Assembly: GCA_029240815.1 (NCBI GenBank) | Contig: JARDZO010000085.1 | Coordinates: 1 to 18,804, forward strand | DNA from: Brevibacillus sp. | GTDB taxonomy: Bacteria; Bacillota; Bacilli; Brevibacillales; Brevibacillaceae | DNA: 18,804 nucleotides | Direction: 5' to 3' | In this document: positions 13,534-18,804 of the stretch, piece by piece | Layout: each line of letters starts with the position of its first letter | How positions within the stretch are numbered: position 1 is the stretch's first letter | Program-made: the position numbers and the translations under genes | The notes under the pieces: generated by a model | The model's input: the letters and a program-made list of their open reading frames with translations, nothing else | What the model was told of the DNA's origin: nothing | Database searches by the model: none

Positions 13534-14976
13534 TTAAACCAGTTGGTATTTTTCCAGCTTTCTATATAACGTAGAGAGACTAATCTGTAACATTTGTGAA
13601 ATCTTTTCTTTATCATTTCTATATGGTTCAGCAAAATAAAAGGCTTCTAAAATATTCTTTTCATACTCTGAAATCATTTGTTCTAAACTTAATCCCCTTC
13701 TAAAACAGACGAAATTTTCCTGTTTGTTGAGGTAATCTGGTAAATCGTGAATTTCAATCGTATCTGATTCAGCTATATTGACCATATATTCCACAGCGTT
13801 TTCTAGCTGTCTAATGTTTCCTGGCCAATCATATTTAATCAACCACTGCTCTAATACTGGATCGATAGAGAGCTCATTTATTTTCAATATTCTGCAATGT
13901 TTTCTAATAAAATATCTAAGAAATAACAGAATGTCATCACGACGTTCCTTTAGAGGTTTTGTAATTAGCGGTATGACATTGAGACGGTAATACAGATCTT
14001 CTCGGAATGTACCTTTTTCCACCATTTCCTCTAAATTTCTATGTGTAGCTGCTATCACTCTTACATCGATAGGAATGTTTTTTTTCCCACCAATACGTTC
14101 AATGGATCTCTCCTGTAAAACTCTTAATAATTTAGGTTGTAACGAAATTGGCATATCACCAATTTCATCTAGAAATAATGTCCCTTTGTGGGCATATTCA
14201 AATTTACCAATATTCCCTTCCCGTCTTGATCCTGTAAAAGCGCCTCCCTCATAACCAAACAATTCGCTTTCCAAAAGATTTTCAGGAATCGCGGCGCAAT
14301 TTATTGCGACAAAAGGATTTTTTCTTCGATTGCTTTCATAATGAATCGCTTGTGCCAATAACTCTTTACCAGTTCCGCTGTCACCTCTTATAAGAACAGT
14401 TGAAGGACTATTCGTAACACGTCTTGCCTTTTTTATTACATCTTGCAGTCCCGAATTATGGCCGACAATGCTATCAAAGGAAACATTTTGCAAGACAGCG
14501 GAATCCTCAGACGCATCGCCCCCTGATTCTTGACTGTAATCCAGTAATAACAGCTTTTTTTCTAGCAGCGCACTCAGATGATGCAAAAATCTTATCAGCA
14601 TCTCAGAGTTCCTGATCATTCTTTCTTTCTGTTCAGGAGAAAAGCCCATGATCCCAATGACCCCTACAGATCTATTCCGTTTTAATATGGGAAAACCGAT
14701 GGAGGCTGAAACTTTGCATTGCCCCATAAATTTACAGCTCATGCATTGAGATTGATTTTTAATAACATCATAGATCATTGCCGGTTTCTTTGTTTCCATA
14801 ATCATCCTTAAATAAGAACCTTCTGGTGATGGATCGCCGATACTATATTTATAAGAACCGGTTCCGCTAATTCGTATGCCGTTTTCATTAAGAATGGTTA
14901 TATCAAAACCAAGCACTTCACTAATATTTTCCGAGAATGTTTGGACAAATTCTTGAATGTAAGAAATGTCAGCCAT
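13534..14976 (-). CDS. Sigma-54-dependent transcriptional activator, 480 aa
   Basis: An enhancer-binding protein with sensor, AAA+ and Fis-type HTH. Residues 1-145 form a GAF-like sensor with a cysteine cluster C78-x2-C81-x5-C87 followed by IGFPILKRNRSVGVIGIMGF. The AAA+ domain (about 168-395) has Walker A GDSGTGKE (198-205), the sigma-54 contact loop GAFTGS (245-250; usually GAFTGA), Walker B GTLFLDE (265-271) and the arginine-finger region FREDLYYRLNVIPL. The HTH is at about 453-478 (EKISQMLQISLSTLYRKLEK). I chose ATG 14976 with GGGAGG; the frame is open to a GTG at 15033 that lacks an SD. It sits inside the set of genes it probably controls, via the promoter at 17493-17508. The cysteines suggest sensing of thiol, metal or redox state. 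Confidence 0.9.
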   Translation of the reverse strand: MADISYIQEFVQTFSENISEVLGFDITILNENGIRISGTGSYKYSIGDPSPEGSYLRMIMETKKPAMIYDVIKNQSQCMSCKFMGQCKVSASIGFPILKRNRSVGVIGIMGFSPEQKERMIRNSEMLIRFLHHLSALLEKKLLLLDYSQESGGDASEDSAVLQNVSFDSIVGHNSGLQDVIKKARRVTNSPSTVLIRGDSGTGKELLAQAIHYESNRRKNPFVAINCAAIPENLLESELFGYEGGAFTGSRREGNIGKFEYAHKGTLFLDEIGDMPISLQPKLLRVLQERSIERIGGKKNIPIDVRVIAATHRNLEEMVEKGTFREDLYYRLNVIPLITKPLKERRDDILLFLRYFIRKHCRILKINELSIDPVLEQWLIKYDWPGNIRQLENAVEYMVNIAESDTIEIHDLPDYLNKQENFVCFRRGLSLEQMISEYEKNILEAFYFAEPYRNDKEKISQMLQISLSTLYRKLEKYQLV

Positions 14977-15025
14977 ATGCCCTCCCATTTTTACGTTATC
15001 GAGATTATTTATTTCGTCTTGTTTT

Positions 15026-16207
15026 CTATGCACTACACAATAAATTAACGGCTTCTTCTATCTGACGTAAGCTCCTTTCTAATATGGAACGTGGACACGC
15101 GATATTCATTCGCATAAATCCGATGCCATCCTCTCCAAAAATATACCCTTCATTCATAGCAACTCTCGCTTTGTTAAGCATGAATTTATCAATTTTTTCC
15201 GTAGCAAGAGCTAATTCTCGGCAATCCAGCCACACTAAATACGTACTTTCTGGCTGAATCACTTTTATTTGCGGAATGTTCTCTTGGAAGTAACGAACGA
15301 GAAAATCTAGGTTTCCTTGTAAATAATCGATCACTTGCTCTAACCATTCTTCACCGTATTGATAAGCAATCTCTCCTGCTATAATCCCGAACATGTTAGG
15401 GGAACCGATATTCAGACTGTTTATTGACTGGTTAAAAATATCTCGTAATTTTTCATTCGGAATAATGATGCAGGAAGTTTGTAGACCCGCTACATTAAAT
15501 GTTTTAGAAGGTGCTATGCAAGTAATGGAATGATCGGCAAACTCTTCTGAAATGGAGGCAAACGGTATATGCTTGTGTCCTTTATAAACAAGGTCGCAAT
15601 GAATCTCGTCTGAAATGACTAGAATGTTGTTCTTGATGCAAATTTGTCCCAGCATCGCCAACTCTTCTTGGGTCCAGACTCTCCCTACTGGATTATGTGG
15701 ATTGCAAAGCACCAAAATTTTAACACCGGAGTCTATTTTCGCTTCCAAATCCGCAAAATCTATCGTATATCTTCCGTTTTCTAATTTGAGTGGGTTGTTT
15801 ACAACTTCACGCCCTAGCGACTGGATGATACGAGAGAACGGATGATAAACTGGTGTTTGAATAATGACTTTATCCCCATGTTGTGAGAATGAATGGATAA
15901 TCACGGATAATGCTGCGAGCACGCCAGGACTGTGAGCGATCCATTTTCTATCTATGGACCAATCATGTCTTCTTTCCACCCAATCAACAATCGCCTCAGA
16001 ATACGAATCAGGTCGATACGTATAACCATATATACCATGCTCAACTCTTTGCCTTAAAGCTTCTATAACTGCGGGAGGCGACTTAAAATCCATATCCGCA
16101 ACCCACATAGGGATAGCATCACTTACACCAAAGCGGTTTTGAAGATCATCCCATTTTTCGCAGGCTGTATTTACTCGGTTGATAACTTGATCGAAATCAT
16201 ACTTCAT
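15026..16207 (-). CDS. MalY/PatB-family cystathionine beta-lyase, 393 aa
   Basis: A fold-type I PLP C-S lyase. It begins YDFDQVINRVNTACEKWDDL and has PMWVADMDFKSPPAV (about 33-47), YGYTYRP (about 60-66), VLCNPHNPVGRVW (about 166-178), the cofactor Asp in VISDEIHCDL (D200), and the PLP lysine in APSKTFNVAGL (K235). All match MalY/PatB, which release H2S, ammonia and pyruvate from cystathionine, cysteine or cystine, or thiols from S-alkylcysteines. ATG 16207 has GGAGG eight nt upstream; further starts lack good spacing. It lies 38 bp behind the gamma-lyase-like gene and 49 bp before the regulator. Confidence 0.88.
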   Translation of the reverse strand: MKYDFDQVINRVNTACEKWDDLQNRFGVSDAIPMWVADMDFKSPPAVIEALRQRVEHGIYGYTYRPDSYSEAIVDWVERRHDWSIDRKWIAHSPGVLAALSVIIHSFSQHGDKVIIQTPVYHPFSRIIQSLGREVVNNPLKLENGRYTIDFADLEAKIDSGVKILVLCNPHNPVGRVWTQEELAMLGQICIKNNILVISDEIHCDLVYKGHKHIPFASISEEFADHSITCIAPSKTFNVAGLQTSCIIIPNEKLRDIFNQSINSLNIGSPNMFGIIAGEIAYQYGEEWLEQVIDYLQGNLDFLVRYFQENIPQIKVIQPESTYLVWLDCRELALATEKIDKFMLNKARVAMNEGYIFGEDGIGFMRMNIACPRSILERSLRQIEEAVNLLCSA

Positions 16208-16245
16208 TTCCATAACCTCCATCTTCATCAGTTGCAGCTTCCTCG

Positions 16246-17403
16246 TTATTCCAATGCTATTTCGAGATCGTTCCATATATCTTCTACATCTTCAATTCCA
16301 ACTGAAAAACGGACGAGTCCATCATAGATACCTGCTTTTTCTCTTTCTTCTTTGGGGATAATCGCATGTGTCATCGAAGCTGGATGTTGAATCAAAGTAC
16401 CTACGTCCCCGAGGGAAACGGCTAAGGTACTTAATTTCACTGAATTCATTAGTGTAACACCTGCTTCGTATCCCTCCTTCAAGACAAAAGAAATCATTGC
16501 TCCGGGACCCTTCATCTGTTTCTCCATGATATTTTTATCTTCGAAACTTGTTAGACCTGGAAAATAAACCTTCTCGATTGCCTTGTGTTTTTCCAAGCGC
16601 TCAGCCAAAATTTGTGCATTTTCTTGCGAACGATCCATGCGAATGTGTAATGTACGTATCCCTTGACAGAGAAGCCATGCATCCATAGGAGCCAAATTTG
16701 CTCCCATTGTTTTCTGCACTTCTTTTCTCATCGGATCAATAATTTCTTTACTGGAAATCACGAGTCCACCAATTAGATAACCATGACCGGACAAATATTT
16801 TGTTGCGCTGTGCACTACAATATCAATTCCGCATAGGATAGGATTTTGCAAATACGGGGACAAAAATGTATTATCAACAACGGTCAATACGCCCTTTTGC
16901 TTGGCAATTGCCGCTACGCTCTTCATGTCGACTAAGGAAAGTCTAGGATTGGATGGCGTTTCAAAGTAGATCACTTTCGTTCTATCTGTAATGTGAGGTT
17001 CAAGCTCTTCCCCTGACTTAAATGGCACAAAAGTTACATCGATGCCAAACTTCTTTACTGTTTTGGTTAGAAAAGCGTGTGTTGCTCCATACAACTCTGT
17101 GTGTGCAACAACGTGGTCTCCTGCCTGTAAAATTCCCAAAAGGCAACCAGTTATCGCAGCCATCCCAGATGAGAATGCCAGACAACCTTCACCAAATTCC
17201 AATGACGCTGCCTTCTCTTCTAGCTCTCGTACATTTGGATTTCCCAAGCGTGAATACATAAATCCGGGATCCTCTCCGGCGAAGCGTTTTGCTCCTATTT
17301 CTGCATTATCAAAAACAAACGTTGAAGTCATGTAAACAGGGGAGATATGTGAGCCATGTCCAGGATCCTTATTCACTTTCACTAGATTGGATATGTATTT
17401 CAT
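16246..17403 (-). CDS. Methionine gamma-lyase/cystathionine gamma-lyase-family enzyme, 385 aa
   Basis: A Cys/Met-metabolism PLP enzyme, first gene of the operon. SPVYMTSTFVFDNAE (about 21-35), FAGEDPGFMYSRLGNPN (about 41-57), AFSSGMAAITG (about 76-86), IYFETPSNP (about 145-153), the cofactor Asp in VVDNTF (D177) and the PLP lysine in HSATKYLSGHG (K202) are in place. The ending ...AVSLGDVGTLIQHPASMTHA followed by YDGLVRFSVGIEDVED is closer to methionine gamma-lyase than to MccB or MetC. Two oddities: the active-site Cys of Pseudomonas MGL (LYGCT) is Ala here (A107), and the Asp after SGHG is Tyr (Y209). Substrate is therefore uncertain between Met, homocysteine and cystathionine. ATG has AGGAGGAG nine nt upstream. 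Confidence 0.85.
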   Translation of the reverse strand: MKYISNLVKVNKDPGHGSHISPVYMTSTFVFDNAEIGAKRFAGEDPGFMYSRLGNPNVRELEEKAASLEFGEGCLAFSSGMAAITGCLLGILQAGDHVVAHTELYGATHAFLTKTVKKFGIDVTFVPFKSGEELEPHITDRTKVIYFETPSNPRLSLVDMKSVAAIAKQKGVLTVVDNTFLSPYLQNPILCGIDIVVHSATKYLSGHGYLIGGLVISSKEIIDPMRKEVQKTMGANLAPMDAWLLCQGIRTLHIRMDRSQENAQILAERLEKHKAIEKVYFPGLTSFEDKNIMEKQMKGPGAMISFVLKEGYEAGVTLMNSVKLSTLAVSLGDVGTLIQHPASMTHAIIPKEEREKAGIYDGLVRFSVGIEDVEDIWNDLEIALE

Positions 17404-17492
17404 CTAATGTTACTCCTCCTTATTTTAGTAATCTGAAGAATTGCTGTTCTTCTTTATTTCTTCCTCCTTCCAGTTGGATACCGATTTATCAC

Positions 17493-17508
17493 TGCAAAAG
17501 TTATGCCA
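17493..17508 (-). promoter_or_regulatory. Sigma-54 (-24/-12) promoter of the C-S lyase/cystine operon
   Basis: Minus strand TGGCATAACTTTTGCA: the GG at -25/-24 and the GC at -13/-12 are correctly spaced, and 13 of the usual key positions of TGGCAC-N5-TTGCA agree except C to T at the sixth. Start expected near 17481, about 78 nt before the ATG at 17403. The operon encodes its own sigma-54 activator. Confidence 0.8.
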
Positions 17509-17617
17509 ATTCTGCAACCCTTATAAAACCTATTGTTTTCTGTTTTAATTCTTCACTTTTTTCATTTTTGCTAAAATATTCTGCAAAATACACAAATGAT
17601 CGATCTTACTTCTTTGG

Positions 17618-17645
17618 CAATATTGATATTATTTTCCCAATATTG
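17618..17645 (-). promoter_or_regulatory. Putative enhancer (UAS) of the sigma-54 activator: two CAATATTG palindromes
   Basis: The self-complementary octamer CAATATTG occurs at 17618-17625 and 17638-17645, starts exactly 20 bp (two helix turns) apart; on the plus strand both continue GAWAT. They lie about 135-165 bp upstream of the predicted start, where enhancer-binding proteins normally bind. The remaining stretch 17646-17762 shows no gene or other feature. Confidence 0.6.
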
Positions 17646-17762
17646 AAATCAACTCTGGTCATTAGCCCCCCTATCTAACCGGAAGTTACTCGCTTTACCC
17701 CTCCATCAAATCCGCCTATTATCTTCCCTTAAAAGCAGTACCTGAGTACCTTTGACAACGAC

Positions 17763-17788
17763 AAAAACCCCCTGCCTAAGCGAGGGGG
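17763..17788 (-). terminator. Terminator of yhbH
   Basis: Minus strand CCCCCT (17788-17783) pairs with AGGGGG (17773-17768), nine-base loop, followed by TTTTT (17767-17763). It marks the right limit of the AT-rich block. Confidence 0.85.
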
Positions 17789-17814
17789 TACGAACTTTTA
17801 ACAAGTCGGTGTGA

Positions 17815-18804
17815 TCAAGTCATTACTTCCTTCTTCCCAAAAAACGCTCGCAACGCCTTATATACCTCGCCCTTTTCCCGAATGACGCAGTGCATGAACT
17901 TCGGCTCCTTGATGTGCCGATAAGCAGACATCAGGGTGCTGTGTCGGTTGTACTGATTCACTTCTCCATAGCCAAACATGTTGCAGCGATCCATGAGCTC
18001 CTTCACCAGCTTGACGCAGCGCTCATTGTCAGAGGTGAGGTTGTCGCCATCGGAAAAGTGGAACGGGTAAATGTTGTACTGCGACGTCGGATAGCGGCTG
18101 TCGATGATCTCCAACGCTTTTTTGTAGGCGGAGGAACAAATCGTCCCCCCGCTCTCTCCTTTGGAGAAAAAGGTATCTTCCGTCACTTCCTTGGCATCCG
18201 TATGATGGGCAATAAAGACGATCTCTACCTTTTCATACTTCGTGCGCAGGAAGCGGACCATCCAGAAGAAAAAGCTGCGGGCAATATACTTTTCAAAAAC
18301 GCCCATACTTCCTGAAGTATCCATCATGGCAATGATAACAGCGTTCGAATGGGGCTTGATGATTTCTTCCCACGTCTTGAACCGCAGATCGTCTTCATTA
18401 ATGCCTAGCTCCAGATCATTGTAGCCTGCCAACCCATTGCGGCGGATGGCAGCGATCAGCGTCCGTTTCTTGTCGATGTTGCCCATCAGCCCTTTTTTAC
18501 GGACATCGTTGAAACGTGTCTCTTCAATGACGATTTGGTCTTCGTCTTTTCGTTGCAGGTTTGGCAGCTCCAGCTCTGCGAACAGCATCTCTTGCAGTTC
18601 TTCCACGCTGATCTCTGCCTCGTAGTAGTCCACGCCCGGCTGATCGCCTGCGCCTTGACCTTTCCCAGGCCCTTGCGCCGGATCTCCGTCCTTGGCGACG
18701 ACATCCCCTACCTTGCTGTTGCCTTTTCCTTGACCGCCGTGCTTCCCTTTTTGGAAGTTGAAACGCAACCGGTACTCATCCAGGGAGCGAATAGGGATCT
18801 TGAT
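17815..18804 (-). CDS. yhbH: Sporulation-associated protein YhbH (DUF444/UPF0229), 5' end beyond the window
   Basis: The frame stays open through the right edge; the last 12 codons before the edge read [12 protein letters not shown] and continue directly into [12 protein letters not shown], so the gene is partial and 330 residues are visible (B. subtilis YhbH is about 390). A glycine/lysine/glutamine-rich linker is followed by the [20 protein letters not shown] segment and a VWA-like domain with the metal-site motif MDTSGSMG. Then come the conserved [29 protein letters not shown] and FHFSDGDNL. YhbH works with the PrkA kinase and SpoVR in sporulating bacilli; prkA is expected just off the right edge. 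Confidence 0.92.
   Translation of the reverse strand: MKIPIRSLDEYRLRFNFQKGKHGGQGKGNSKVGDVVAKDGDPAQGPGKGQGAGDQPGVDYYEAEISVEELQEMLFAELELPNLQRKDEDQIVIEETRFNDVRKKGLMGNIDKKRTLIAAIRRNGLAGYNDLELGINEDDLRFKTWEEIIKPHSNAVIIAMMDTSGSMGVFEKYIARSFFFWMVRFLRTKYEKVEIVFIAHHTDAKEVTEDTFFSKGESGGTICSSAYKKALEIIDSRYPTSQYNIYPFHFSDGDNLTSDNERCVKLVKELMDRCNMFGYGEVNQYNRHSTLMSAYRHIKEPKFMHCVIREKGEVYKALRAFFGKKEVMT

Noticed and set aside
1..18804. CRISPR arrays, tRNA, rRNA, transposase or phage genes
   Set aside because: No regular spaced repeats, cloverleaf-like segments, or recognisable recombinase or transposase frames were seen on either strand.

Overview
The window suggests a spore-forming low-to-mid GC Bacillota, most like a Brevibacillus/Paenibacillaceae genome. 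The right edge carries yhbH (the sporulation-associated DUF444 protein), SD sequences are strong AGGAGG types, and several proteins resemble Bacillus sulfur-metabolism proteins. No rRNA, tRNA, CRISPR array or intact insertion sequence was seen. Assignments come from reading the sequence; no database search was run.

Left part (1-6.5 kb): organosulfur uptake and oxidation. A glutaredoxin-like protein (minus), a luciferase-like flavin monooxygenase (plus) and an NtaA/DmoA-type FMN monooxygenase (minus) are the same three protein classes as CmoI, CmoO and CmoJ of the B. subtilis ytmI S-alkylcysteine salvage operon, but here each has its own promoter. Each leader carries an intrinsic terminator whose 5' arm is overlapped by a 21-nt hairpin motif present three times: outer stem, 5' GA, 4-bp stem, AC(C/A)(A/G) loop, 3' A. 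This looks like an undescribed antitermination element and is the main finding. Next come a 40-aa ORF with a KTSC-domain gene, and a polar amino-acid ABC importer (binding protein, permease, ATPase) with a palindrome-rich repeat between its first two genes.

Middle part (6.5-10.4 kb): an AlkD-like C-terminal remnant, an ArsB-type membrane transporter, two small overlapping ORFs before tandem terminators, a YiaA/B-like two-helix membrane protein, a D-cysteine desulfhydrase, and the C-terminal stump of a ridA gene just upstream of it.

Right part (10.4-17.7 kb): a visibly AT-richer block, all on the minus strand, that looks acquired. Transcription order is methionine gamma-lyase/cystathionine gamma-lyase-like enzyme, MalY/PatB beta-lyase, sigma-54 activator, cystine importer tcyABC, and two tandem thioredoxin-like genes. 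A clear -24/-12 promoter and two CAATATTG palindromes exactly 20 bp apart lie upstream of the first gene. The block therefore appears to be a self-regulated module for cystine import, thiol reduction and C-S bond cleavage. Its left end abuts the truncated ridA, its right end the terminator of yhbH, which runs off the window.
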